This document shows, in pieces, positions 43,436 through 51,165 of a DNA stretch of 64,000 nucleotides. Position 1 is the stretch's first letter, and every line of letters begins with the position of its first letter. Both the position numbers and the translations under genes were made by a program. The notes under the pieces were generated by a model. It did not search any database and had not been told where the DNA came from. It saw only the letters and a list, made by a program, of their open reading frames with translations. This stretch comes from Halocalculus aciditolerans (lineage in GTDB: Archaea > Halobacteriota > Halobacteria > Halobacteriales > Halobacteriaceae). The stretch lies in the NCBI RefSeq assembly GCF_014647475.1, contig NZ_BMPG01000001.1, forward strand, positions 1,178,001 to 1,242,000, in the 5' to 3' direction.

Positions 43436-44440
43436 TTACCGCTCGGGCGCGAGGGCGTCCATCGTCGCGTCGATCTGGGACTGGTCGGCGGCGCGCGGGA
43501 AGCCGATGGCGACTTCGTCGACGCCTTCGAGAGATTCGAGCGCGGCGAGGCGGTCGCGCGCCTCCTCGGGCGTGCCGGCCGCGGCGACGTCGTCGAGGAG
43601 GTCGTCGCCGACGAGACCGACGGCCTCGGCGTGGTCGCCGTCCTGCCACGCCTCGTAGACCGCGTTCGCCGTCTCCCCGTACCCCTGCCGTTCGAGCGCG
43701 TCCCGGTAGAAGGTACCCATCCCCCCCACGTAGAACCCAATGTGTTGACGTGTTAGGTTCCGGGCTTCTTCGGGGTCGTCGAGCGCACAGCAGGTGGTGA
43801 CGAGGGTGACGTGGATGTCGTCGGGGTCGCGGTCGCCGAGTGCCGCGCCGCGTTCGAGGTCGGCGAGGCGGTCGTCGAGGCCGGAGTCCGTGAGCATGAG
43901 GGCGTGCCAGCCGTCGGCGAAGCGGCCGGCGAGCTCGACGGCTTTCGGTCCCATCCCCGTCACGTCGACGGGCGGCGCGGGGTCGGGGGCGTCACAGCGC
44001 AGGCGGAACCCGGAGAGGGAGAAGTCGCTGCCGTCGTAGGTCACGGTGTCGCCCGAGAGGACCTGCTTCACGACTTCGACGGTCTCGCGGGTTCGCCTGA
44101 GGGGATTGCCGTAGTCGACGCCGTGCCAGTTCTCGACGACGACGGGGCCGGAGGGGCCGATGCCGAGGCGGAAGCGGCCGTCGCTGGCCTCCTGGAGCGT
44201 CGCGGCGGTCTGTCCGAGCAGGGCGGGAGAGCGCGAGTACGTGTTGAGGATGCTGGAGGCGAGGCCGATTTTTTCTGTGCGTTCGGCGAGCGCGGAGAGG
44301 ACGGCGACGCCGTCGCGCCCCCACGTCTCGGGGAGCGCGACGCGGTCGTAGCCGAGTTCCTCCGCGCGTTCGCCGAGTCGCACGAGGTCGTCGAAGGAGT
44401 CCTGTGCCGCCACCGGGAGGTGCACGCCGCGTTCCGTCAT
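43436..44440 (-). CDS. F420-dependent luciferase-like oxidoreductase
   Basis: 334 aa. TIM-barrel of the bacterial-luciferase-like family (RGVHLPVAAQDSFDDLVRLG, VALPETWGRDGVAVLSALAE, IGPSGPVVVENWHGVDY, VDVTGMGPKAVELAGRFADG). In F420-producing archaea these are normally F420-dependent reductases or dehydrogenases. Substrate unknown. ATG 44440 chosen (MTERGVHLP). The next gene upstream is another predicted F420 enzyme. Confidence 0.82.
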   Translation of the reverse strand: MTERGVHLPVAAQDSFDDLVRLGERAEELGYDRVALPETWGRDGVAVLSALAERTEKIGLASSILNTYSRSPALLGQTAATLQEASDGRFRLGIGPSGPVVVENWHGVDYGNPLRRTRETVEVVKQVLSGDTVTYDGSDFSLSGFRLRCDAPDPAPPVDVTGMGPKAVELAGRFADGWHALMLTDSGLDDRLADLERGAALGDRDPDDIHVTLVTTCCALDDPEEARNLTRQHIGFYVGGMGTFYRDALERQGYGETANAVYEAWQDGDHAEAVGLVGDDLLDDVAAAGTPEEARDRLAALESLEGVDEVAIGFPRAADQSQIDATMDALAPER

Positions 44441-44539
44441 ACTCCACCCGTCTCGCTCCCTCACCAAAAACCCGGAGGAAACCACCTACTCGCGTTAACG
44501 CGAACGCCCAAACGAATTACCGGTGGTCGAGAGCCCGGG

Positions 44540-44959
44540 TCAGCCGCCGGTGAGGACTTCCTCGGGGCGGATGCGGAGGAGGACGCGTTCGCTCTGAATC
44601 GGCGTCGCGTAGTCGTCGCCCGTGTAGCGCCGGGCGAGCTCGTCGATGTGCTCGCGCGCGCCGTCGGTCGTGACCTCGTCGACTTCGCCGGTGACGGAGA
44701 GGAACCGGTAGGGCGTGTCGGGGTCGGTCATGCTCACGGAGACGCGCGGGTCGCGCTCGACGTTCTTCGCCTTCCGGCGGTGGCGCTCCGTGTTCACGAG
44801 CAGGCGGTTCGCGTCGGCGTCGTAGTCGACCCAGACCGGCGTCGTGTGCGGACTCCCGTCCGCGTTCAGCGTCGTCACGTGCGCGTAGGTCTCCTTCTCG
44901 AAGAAGTCGCGGAACTCCCTCGGGACCGCTTCCTCGCTCGCATCGTCGGTTTCGCTCAT
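44540..44959 (-). CDS. PPOX-class F420-dependent oxidoreductase
   Basis: 139 aa split beta-barrel. FRDFFEKETYAHVTTLNADGS, PVWVDYDADANRLLVNTERHRRK, and VSVSMTDPDTPYRFLSVTGEV are typical of the PPOX/F420 nitroreductase-like subfamily. The dimer binds a deazaflavin (F420) or flavin in the barrel and reduces small organics. It may share cofactor supply with the luciferase-like enzyme next door, but the substrates are unknown. ATG 44959. Confidence 0.8.
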   Translation of the reverse strand: MSETDDASEEAVPREFRDFFEKETYAHVTTLNADGSPHTTPVWVDYDADANRLLVNTERHRRKAKNVERDPRVSVSMTDPDTPYRFLSVTGEVDEVTTDGAREHIDELARRYTGDDYATPIQSERVLLRIRPEEVLTGG

Positions 44960-45017
44960 ACCGACGGGTTCGATCGGGAGTCAGTTAGGTGTACTCCCGA
45001 CGCCTCGACGTCGACGC

Positions 45018-45818
45018 TCAGACGTCGGGGGCTTCGTAGAGGTTCGGGGGGCCGGTGATTCTGACGGACTGCCCGGTGACGAAGGAGGCGGCGTCGCTCG
45101 CGAGGAACCGAACGAGGTCGGCGACCTCCGCGGGCGTACCGACCTCGCGGGCGGCGTCGTCGCGGGTGTCGGGGCGCGGAATACCCATCGATTCGACGAC
45201 TTTCTCGGTGGCGATGAAGCCGGGGGAGACGGCGTTCACGCGGACGTTCGCGTCGGCCCACTCGGCGGCGAGCGTCCTCGTGAGGGAGACGACACCGGCC
45301 TTCGCGGCGGAGTAGGGACCCATGCCGGCGACGCCGTACTCGCCCGCCATGCTCGCGGTGTTGACGACCGCGCCCGACTCGCCGTCGCGGAGCGCGTCCG
45401 CGAACGCCGACGTGACGTTGTACGTCCCGAGGAGGTTCACCTCGACGATGCGTTCGAACTCCGCGTCGTCGAGCTCGTGGAGCGGCGCGAGCGCGCCGCC
45501 GCCGCCCGCGTTGTTCACGAGGACGTCCACGCCGCCGAACGCCTCTACAGTGGCCTCGGCGAGCGCGGCGACGTCCTCGCGGTCCGTCACGTCCGCCTCG
45601 ACGGCGACGACCTCGCCGGGGAGGCCGGCGAGCTCGTCCGCCACCGCGTCCACGTCAGCCTGCGTCCGCGAGCAGATGACGACGTCCGCGCCGTCCGCCG
45701 CGAACGCTTCAGCCGTCGCCCGCCCGATACCCGACGACCCGCCCGTCACGACCGCCGTCTTCCCGTCGAGACTCGACCGCGACCGCACGCCCTCCGTCGT
45801 TTCGAGTGATTCAGTCAT
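45018..45818 (-). CDS. short-chain dehydrogenase/reductase
   Basis: 266 aa classical SDR: VVTGGSSGIGRATAEAFAADGA (cofactor loop), LVNNAGGGGALAPLHELD, then the catalytic Ser/Tyr/Lys set NTASMAGEYGVAGMGPYSAAKAGV. An NAD(P)-linked alcohol or 3-oxoacyl reductase; substrate unclear. ATG 45818 (MTESLETTEG) lies 27 nt after a T-rich TATA-like element. Divergent from the lactonase-like gene. Confidence 0.87.
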   Translation of the reverse strand: MTESLETTEGVRSRSSLDGKTAVVTGGSSGIGRATAEAFAADGADVVICSRTQADVDAVADELAGLPGEVVAVEADVTDREDVAALAEATVEAFGGVDVLVNNAGGGGALAPLHELDDAEFERIVEVNLLGTYNVTSAFADALRDGESGAVVNTASMAGEYGVAGMGPYSAAKAGVVSLTRTLAAEWADANVRVNAVSPGFIATEKVVESMGIPRPDTRDDAAREVGTPAEVADLVRFLASDAASFVTGQSVRITGPPNLYEAPDV

Positions 45819-45970
45819 CTGCTCGGTTGGAGGGGCCGTCCGCCGAAAAGCCCGGAGGACGCCGCGGAACTCGCCCGTTCCAGTGCGGTGGCGTGCCACG
45901 CCCTCGCAGCGTTCCATGGCACGGGTAACGCCACCCGTGGTTATACGGTGACGGCGCGAACCCATGGAGT

Positions 45971-46771
45971 ATGGTCGACATCGACGTTCACGTTCTCGAC
46001 CGCGGTCACATCACGGCGGACCGCGCGTTCATGATCGACGGCGACGCGATGGGGACGCTCGACGCGCCGCAGCCCGAACACCACGTCATCGAGAGCCCCG
46101 TCTACAACCTCCTCCTCGACACGCCCGACGGCGTCGTCCTCTGGGACACGGGCAGCCATCCGGATGCGGGGGACGGCTACTGGCCGGACCACCTCTACAG
46201 CGTCTTCGCACACGAGGACGCGAGCGAGCACACCCTCCCCGGCGAGCTCGACCGACACGGCTACGACCTCGACGACATCGACGCCGTCGTGATGAGTCAC
46301 CTCCACCTCGACCACGCCGGCGGCCTCCGCCACTTCGATGGGACGGACGTGCCGGTGTACGTCCACGAGCGCGAGATCGAGTACGCGTATCGCTCGGCGA
46401 ACACGGCCACGGGGAGCGTGGCGTACTTCCAGCCGGATTTCGACCACGACCTGAACTGGCAGGTCGTGACGGGCGAGCGCACGCAGTACTTCGCGGGCGT
46501 CGAGTTCCTCCACCTCCCCGGGCACACCCCCGGGCTGCTCGGCCTCCTCCTCCACCGCGACGAGGGGACGCTGGTCGTCGCCGGCGACGAGGTCTACCGC
46601 CGCGAGAACTACGAACAAGGAGTCCCGATGAGCGCCGGCCTCCTCTCCGGCCTCGACGACTGGCGGGAGAGCCGCGCGCGAGTGCAGGATCTCGCGCGAC
46701 GCCACGACGCCCCCGTCTTCTGCGGGCACGACCAGCGCGACGTCGACCAACTCGAGGCGATCGTCGAATGA
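45971..46771 (+). CDS. metallo-beta-lactamase fold, N-acyl-homoserine-lactonase-like
   Basis: 266 aa. Metal ligands MSHLHLDHAGGL, HLPGHTPGLLGL, VAGDEVY and FCGHDQRD are intact. The family layout (HVLDRGHITADRAFMI start, SPVYNLLLDTPDGVVLWDTG) is that of AttM/AiiB-type lactonases. It would open a lactone ring, possibly of a quorum-signal lactone, but many relatives hydrolyse other lactones. TATA-like GTTATAC about 27 nt upstream. Its TGA overlaps the ATG of the thioesterase gene. Confidence 0.78.
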   Translation: MVDIDVHVLDRGHITADRAFMIDGDAMGTLDAPQPEHHVIESPVYNLLLDTPDGVVLWDTGSHPDAGDGYWPDHLYSVFAHEDASEHTLPGELDRHGYDLDDIDAVVMSHLHLDHAGGLRHFDGTDVPVYVHEREIEYAYRSANTATGSVAYFQPDFDHDLNWQVVTGERTQYFAGVEFLHLPGHTPGLLGLLLHRDEGTLVVAGDEVYRRENYEQGVPMSAGLLSGLDDWRESRARVQDLARRHDAPVFCGHDQRDVDQLEAIVE

Positions 46772-47229
46772 GCCACGAGTCGAACCCGCACGACGCCGAC
46801 TCGGACCCGAAGGCCTACCTCCAACACCACGTCGACGAACACGGCTTCCTCGGGTGGCTCGACCTCACGGTCGAAGCGGTCGACGAGGACGGCCTCGTCC
46901 TCTCCATCCCGTACGCGGACAAGCTCGCGAACCACGCGCCCGGCCACGCCGGCCGCGTGCACGGCGGCATCGCCGCGACCATCGTCGACACCGCCGGCGG
47001 GCTCGGCGTTCACTCCCAGCTCGACGACTTCACGAGCGCGGGCGTCGCCACCATCGACCTCGACGTCTCCTACCTCCGCCCCGCCGTCGGCGACCTCGTC
47101 GCCACCGCGGACGTCATCCGCGTCGGCGGCACCGTCGGCGTCGCCGTCATCACCGTCGAGAGCGACACGCCGAACGACGGCTGGAGCGAGGTCGCCGTCG
47201 GCATGGGGTCCTTCCGCATCTTCAGGTAA
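46768..47229 (+). CDS. PaaI-type acyl-CoA thioesterase (hot-dog fold)
   Basis: 153 aa. GRVHGGIAATIVDTAGGLG holds the conserved Gly/Asp of PaaI-family thioesterases (here Asp in VDTAGG), and VDLDVSYLRPAVGD-like and VAVGMGSFRIFR follow. It would hydrolyse aryl- or acyl-CoA. It is coupled by an ATGA overlap to the lactonase-like gene, an unusual pairing that may mean the two act on one lactone/acyl pathway (inference). Confidence 0.85.
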   Translation: MSHESNPHDADSDPKAYLQHHVDEHGFLGWLDLTVEAVDEDGLVLSIPYADKLANHAPGHAGRVHGGIAATIVDTAGGLGVHSQLDDFTSAGVATIDLDVSYLRPAVGDLVATADVIRVGGTVGVAVITVESDTPNDGWSEVAVGMGSFRIFR

Positions 47230-47377
47230 CGCGGTTCGGAAGGAACGCCGTCGACGCGACTGAGAACCGCGGTGAGGCGAGCGGGAGCGAACGAAGTGAG
47301 CGACACGCGAGTGGCGCGGTTCGGAGCAAACGCGGTTCGGAACGAGGCCGCCGAAGGCGGCCGAGTGAGAACCGCGG
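47230..47377. repeat. interspersed inverted repeats CGCGGTTCGG / GAGAACCGCG
   Basis: Three CGCGGTTCGG copies (47230-47239, 47315-47324, 47331-47340) and two GAGAACCGCGG copies on the opposite sense (about 47262-47272, 47367-47377) form nested inverted repeats. They enclose GCCGCCGAAGGCGGC. Such GC-rich arrays are seen between haloarchaeal genes, often as structured RNA/terminators. No gene is seen in 47230-47577 apart from the photolyase promoter at its end. Confidence 0.6.
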
Positions 47378-47577
47378 AAAGGTGAACGGCGACCAACGGG
47401 AGCCGTGAGCCCGCGCGGAGCGGTGAGGGTGTTCGTGGAGAGGGTGGGATGGGGGTGATGGCCCGTGAGCGATGACGGTGTCCTCGGAGAACGCGGGAGT
47501 GGCGTGCCGTGCTCCTCCGAGGGACACCGTACGTGTCAGCCCAAGGCTATTCACGCGCCGGCGGTGAGGAGTCGAGT
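47378..47577. other. intergenic region upstream of the photolyase gene
   Basis: 200 bp with no recognisable gene. It holds GTGAGCGATGACGG-like low-complexity stretches and a TATA-like GGCTATTC at 47545-47552, about 27-30 nt before the photolyase ATG. Confidence 0.4.
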
Positions 47578-49011
47578 ATGCAGGTGTTCTGGCATCGGCG
47601 GGACCTCCGCGCGGTCGACAACGTCGGCCTGTCGGCGGCGGCCGATGGCGTCGACGAGTTCGGGGAAGTCGTGCCGGTGTTCGTCTTCGACGAGGCGTTG
47701 TTCGAGTACGCGAGCGACGCGCGGATGGCGTTCGTGCTCGACTCGCTGGACGAGCTCCGGACGGCGTATCGGGAGAACGGGAGCGGCCTCGTGGTGCGGC
47801 GGGGCGACCCGACGCGGGTCGTCGCCGACCTCGCGCACGAGGTCGACGCCGAGCGGGTGGTGTGGAACCGCGCGCACTCCGGGATTGGCGAGCGCCGGGA
47901 CGACCTCGTCCGCGACGACCTCGCCGAGGACGGCGTCGACGTGTCGGCGTTCAGCGACACGGCCATCCACGAGCCGGGGGAGATTCGGACGAACGCGGGC
48001 GACCCCTACCAGGTCTACACGTACTTCTGGAAGAAGTGGCGGGACGCGGAGAAGCCGCGGAGCCGCCTCGAACCCGAGTCGGAGACGCTGGCGGCGGGGA
48101 GCGAGCACGACGTCTTCGACGACGGCGACCCGATTCCGTCGCTCGAAGCCTTAGGGTTCGCGGAGCCGACGGCGGACGTTCCCTCTGGTGGCCGCGGAGC
48201 CGGTCTAGAGCACTTAGAGGATTTCTGCGCGGACGACATCTTCGTGTACGACGACGCGCGGAACTACCCGGCGCGGGACGCGACGAGCCGCCTCTCGCCG
48301 CACCTCCGGTTCGGGACGCTCGGGCCGCGCGAAGTCTTCGAGCGCACGCAGTCCGCGATGGCCGACGCCGACGGCGAGGACGAAGCGGAGAACGTGGAAG
48401 CGTTCCAACAGCAGCTCGCGTGGCGCGAGTTCTACCTCCAGGTGCTCGCGTTCAATCAGGACGTCGTCACGGAGAACTACACGGAGTACGAGCACGCCAT
48501 CGAGTGGCGGGACGACCCCGAGGAGCTCGACGCGTGGCGGGCGGGCGAGACGGGCTACCCGCTCGTGGACGCGGGGATGCGCCAGTTAGCGCAGGAGGCG
48601 TGGATGCACAACCGCGTGCGGATGGTCGTCGCCTCGTTCCTGACGAAGGACCTCCTCGCGGACTGGCGACACGGCTACGCGCACTTCCGCGACCACCTCG
48701 TGGACCACGACACGGCGAACGACAACGGCGGCTGGCAGTGGGCGGCGTCGACGGGGACGGACGCCCAGCCGTACTTCCGCGTCTTCAACCCGCAGTCACA
48801 GTTAGAGTCCTACGACCCCGACGCGGAGTACGTGAAGGCGTACGTCCCGGAGCTCCGGGACGTCCCGGCGGAGAAGATCCTCGACTGGGTCGACCTCGAC
48901 GACGACGAGCGCGAGGCGCTCGCGCCCGACTACCCCGCGCCCATCGTCGACCACAGCGAGCGACGCGAGGAAGCCATCGCGATGTTCGAGCGAGCGCGCG
49001 GCGACGACTAA
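47578..49011 (+). CDS. phr: deoxyribodipyrimidine photolyase
   Basis: 477 aa, normal length. N-terminal alpha/beta domain (QVFWHRRDLRAVDNVGLS, VVPVFVFDEALF) for the antenna cofactor. The C-terminal FAD domain carries SPHLRFGTLGPREVF, QQLAWREFYLQVL, GYPLVDAGMRQLAQEAWMHNRVRM, DWRHGYAHFRDHLVDHDTANDNGGWQWAASTG and RVFNPQSQ. The WMHNR and NDNGGWQW segments bind FAD and the lesion. It splits UV cyclobutane dimers with blue light, an expected function in sun-exposed brines. Confidence 0.93.
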   Translation: MQVFWHRRDLRAVDNVGLSAAADGVDEFGEVVPVFVFDEALFEYASDARMAFVLDSLDELRTAYRENGSGLVVRRGDPTRVVADLAHEVDAERVVWNRAHSGIGERRDDLVRDDLAEDGVDVSAFSDTAIHEPGEIRTNAGDPYQVYTYFWKKWRDAEKPRSRLEPESETLAAGSEHDVFDDGDPIPSLEALGFAEPTADVPSGGRGAGLEHLEDFCADDIFVYDDARNYPARDATSRLSPHLRFGTLGPREVFERTQSAMADADGEDEAENVEAFQQQLAWREFYLQVLAFNQDVVTENYTEYEHAIEWRDDPEELDAWRAGETGYPLVDAGMRQLAQEAWMHNRVRMVVASFLTKDLLADWRHGYAHFRDHLVDHDTANDNGGWQWAASTGTDAQPYFRVFNPQSQLESYDPDAEYVKAYVPELRDVPAEKILDWVDLDDDEREALAPDYPAPIVDHSERREEAIAMFERARGDD

Positions 49012-49021
49012 GGAAGAACGC

Positions 49022-49321
49022 TTAGAAGTGGCCGCCCGTTCCGCCGGCGTCGACGTGAACGGTGGAGATTTCGGGGACTTCCTGCGGGAGGCGTGATTGA
49101 ATCGCGCCGACGGTCATCGGCGAGATGCCGCAGCCGGAGCACGCGCCGCCGAGCGCGAGCCAGACTTCGCCGGATTCGGCGTCGACGCCTTCGACGCCGG
49201 CGGTGCCGCCGTGCAGCTGAATCTGCGGGAAGTTCCGCGCGAGGAACGTCTCGACGCGCTCGGTGAGGTCGCGCTCGGGGTCGACGTCGCCGGTCGGTCG
49301 CTCGGAGTTGTCGGCGCTCAT
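49022..49321 (-). CDS. NifU C-terminal-domain iron-sulfur scaffold protein
   Basis: 99 aa. FPQIQLHGGTAGVEGVDAESG and the CSGCGIS motif give a CxxC pair of the NifU C-terminal domain, which assembles or carries a labile Fe-S cluster. The preceding acidic tail is normal in this family. It ends 10 nt from the convergent photolyase gene. ATG 49321 with a TATA-like element about 24 nt upstream. Confidence 0.87.
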   Translation of the reverse strand: MSADNSERPTGDVDPERDLTERVETFLARNFPQIQLHGGTAGVEGVDAESGEVWLALGGACSGCGISPMTVGAIQSRLPQEVPEISTVHVDAGGTGGHF

Positions 49322-49415
49322 AGCGGACTCTCCGCGGTCACGGGATATAGGCGTAGCGCCGCACGCGAGGGTGTGACGCGAAGGTTTTTGCCCGGGCGTG
49401 CGCGACGAGTCGTGT

Positions 49416-49928
49416 ATGCGACAGCAGTCCCTCCACCGACTCGCGCTCCTCGCGGTCGCGGTCTCCGTCGTTCTCGCCGGCTGTGTGGCTCCATCGGCTC
49501 CGTCGACTCAGGACGGGTATTCGGACGCGCAGTGGTCGATGTACTACGGTGGCGGCTGTCTCGGCGACCCGAGCCCGAACGGCGGGTGGCTCTACTGGGC
49601 GGCGAGCGGCGACGGCTACGTCGCGTCGTTCAACGCCACGTTCGCCGGCACGTCCGACGTGGAGACCTCGATGAGCCACACGCCGACGGGCGTCTACACG
49701 CTCACGATAACGCCGACGGCGGGGGAGACGAAACCCGGCGCTGGCGACTGCGAGCCGGGCGTGACGATGGGCGCGTCGGTCGGCCTGCCGCGCGACTTCG
49801 AGTCGTTCCGCGTCGTCTACGACGGCCGCGTGCTCGCCGCCGCCCCGAACGACGGCGAGACGACCGCGGAACTCGTCGACCTCCCGACGCCCGTGAACCG
49901 GACGACGACGAACGCGACCGGGCAGTGA
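49416..49928 (+). CDS. small lipoprotein
   Basis: 170 aa. MRQQSLHRLALLAVAVSVVLAGC is a signal peptide with the lipobox LAGC, directed to the Sec rather than the Tat system. The mature part is beta-rich with a conserved pair of cysteines near SMYYGGGCLGDP and TKPGAGDCEPG and several N-glycosylation sequons (NAT, NRT). No family recognised. T-rich promoter GGTTTTTG about 30 nt before ATG. Confidence 0.65.
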   Translation: MRQQSLHRLALLAVAVSVVLAGCVAPSAPSTQDGYSDAQWSMYYGGGCLGDPSPNGGWLYWAASGDGYVASFNATFAGTSDVETSMSHTPTGVYTLTITPTAGETKPGAGDCEPGVTMGASVGLPRDFESFRVVYDGRVLAAAPNDGETTAELVDLPTPVNRTTTNATGQ

Positions 49929-50094
49929 CGGTGAACGCGTCTCAGCGGTGACGGCGAACGGAGTCGGGAACGAGCGACGAACGCGGTCGGGCGGTGACGC
50001 GGCGCGCGTCACGGGTGTGCGGGCGTCGTCACGGGGCTGACGGGTCAGCGGACGCCAGAATCCTCTTTCCGGCTGTAGCGACGAATACGACAGT

Positions 50095-51075
50095 GTGGCA
50101 ACAGAATCACTGTCCGGGACGGCGCGCGGCGTCGCCGCGGCCGCCGCCGGCGTCCCCGCGACCGTCACTGCATCGCTCCCGAACCGCCTGACAGCCGCCG
50201 CGAGCCGGTGGAGCGCCGCGCTCGTTCACTCCTCCGTCTTCCTCGGAGCCGTCTCCGTCTGCAAGGTGGCGACCGCCTGCCTCCTGCTCGGCGTCGGCCC
50301 GAACCTCGCGCTCGCCGTCGGCTTCCTCGCGCCGCTCGGTGTCTACAACCTCGATAAGGCCGCGGACGTCGAGGCGGACGCCGCGACCTACGCGGGACGC
50401 GCCGCGTTCGTCCGCGCCGCCGGCCCGTGGTTCGTCGCGCTCTCCGCCGGGGCGCTCGCCGCCGCCGTCGCCCTCGGCGCGCTCGGCGGCGTGGACGCGC
50501 TCGCCGTCACCCTCCTCCCCGGCGTCGCCACCGCGCTCTACACCTACCCGGTGTTGCCCGGCGACGGCGTCGACCGCTTGAAGGACGTCTACCTCGTCAA
50601 CACCGGCGTCGTCGCGGCCGCGTGGGCCGCGCCGCTCGCCGCGCTCCCGCTCGCGTTCGCGCTCGGCGCGCGCGGCCTCCTCGCCGCCGACGCCCACGCG
50701 TTCGGCGCGCTCGCCGTCGTCTTCGCGTGGTTCTTCCTGCGGACGACCATCGCCGCGGAAGCCCGGAACGTCCGCGACGTCGAGGGCGACGCCGCCGAAG
50801 GCGTCCGCACGCTCCCCGTCGTCCGCGGCGTCCGCGCGACCCGCCGCCTCCTCTACGGCCTCGAAGCCCTCTCGCTCGCCGTCGTCGCCGCCGGCGCGTA
50901 CTTCCGCCTCGTGCCGCCGGCCGCGTCGCTCGCCGTCCTCCCCGCCGTCGGCCTCTCCCTCCTCGTGACGCACCGCGTCGGCCGCAGCGACCGGGACGCC
51001 GCGTGGTGCACCTACCGCGACACGGCGTACCCGCTCACGCTCGTCGCGCTCGCCGCGCTCCTCGCCGTCCCCTGA
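50095..51075 (+). CDS. UbiA-family prenyltransferase
   Basis: 326 aa with eight to nine membrane helices. The two Asp-rich motifs are recognisable: NLDKAADVEADAAT (first, atypical NxxDxxxD) and ARNVRDVEGDAAEG (second). It adds an isoprenoid to an aromatic or polar acceptor inside the membrane, for example in quinone or lipid synthesis. The first motif differs from the usual NDxxDxxxD, so the acceptor is not assignable. GTG start at 50095. Confidence 0.78.
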   Translation: MATESLSGTARGVAAAAAGVPATVTASLPNRLTAAASRWSAALVHSSVFLGAVSVCKVATACLLLGVGPNLALAVGFLAPLGVYNLDKAADVEADAATYAGRAAFVRAAGPWFVALSAGALAAAVALGALGGVDALAVTLLPGVATALYTYPVLPGDGVDRLKDVYLVNTGVVAAAWAAPLAALPLAFALGARGLLAADAHAFGALAVVFAWFFLRTTIAAEARNVRDVEGDAAEGVRTLPVVRGVRATRRLLYGLEALSLAVVAAGAYFRLVPPAASLAVLPAVGLSLLVTHRVGRSDRDAAWCTYRDTAYPLTLVALAALLAVP

Positions 51076-51165
51076 TTTCGGATGTCGGTGCGCGTTTCGA
51101 GGCGCACACTTTTGAGACGAGACCGCGAAGGGACGCGTTACGAAGCCAACACACCCGGGGAACGA

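Noticed and set aside
45971-46771. Firm assignment as quorum-quenching lactonase
   Set aside because: The MBL family is broad and no acyl-homoserine-lactone system is visible in the window.
47230-47577. Hidden small gene upstream of the photolyase
   Set aside because: No frame with convincing codon usage; the region is dominated by inverted repeats.
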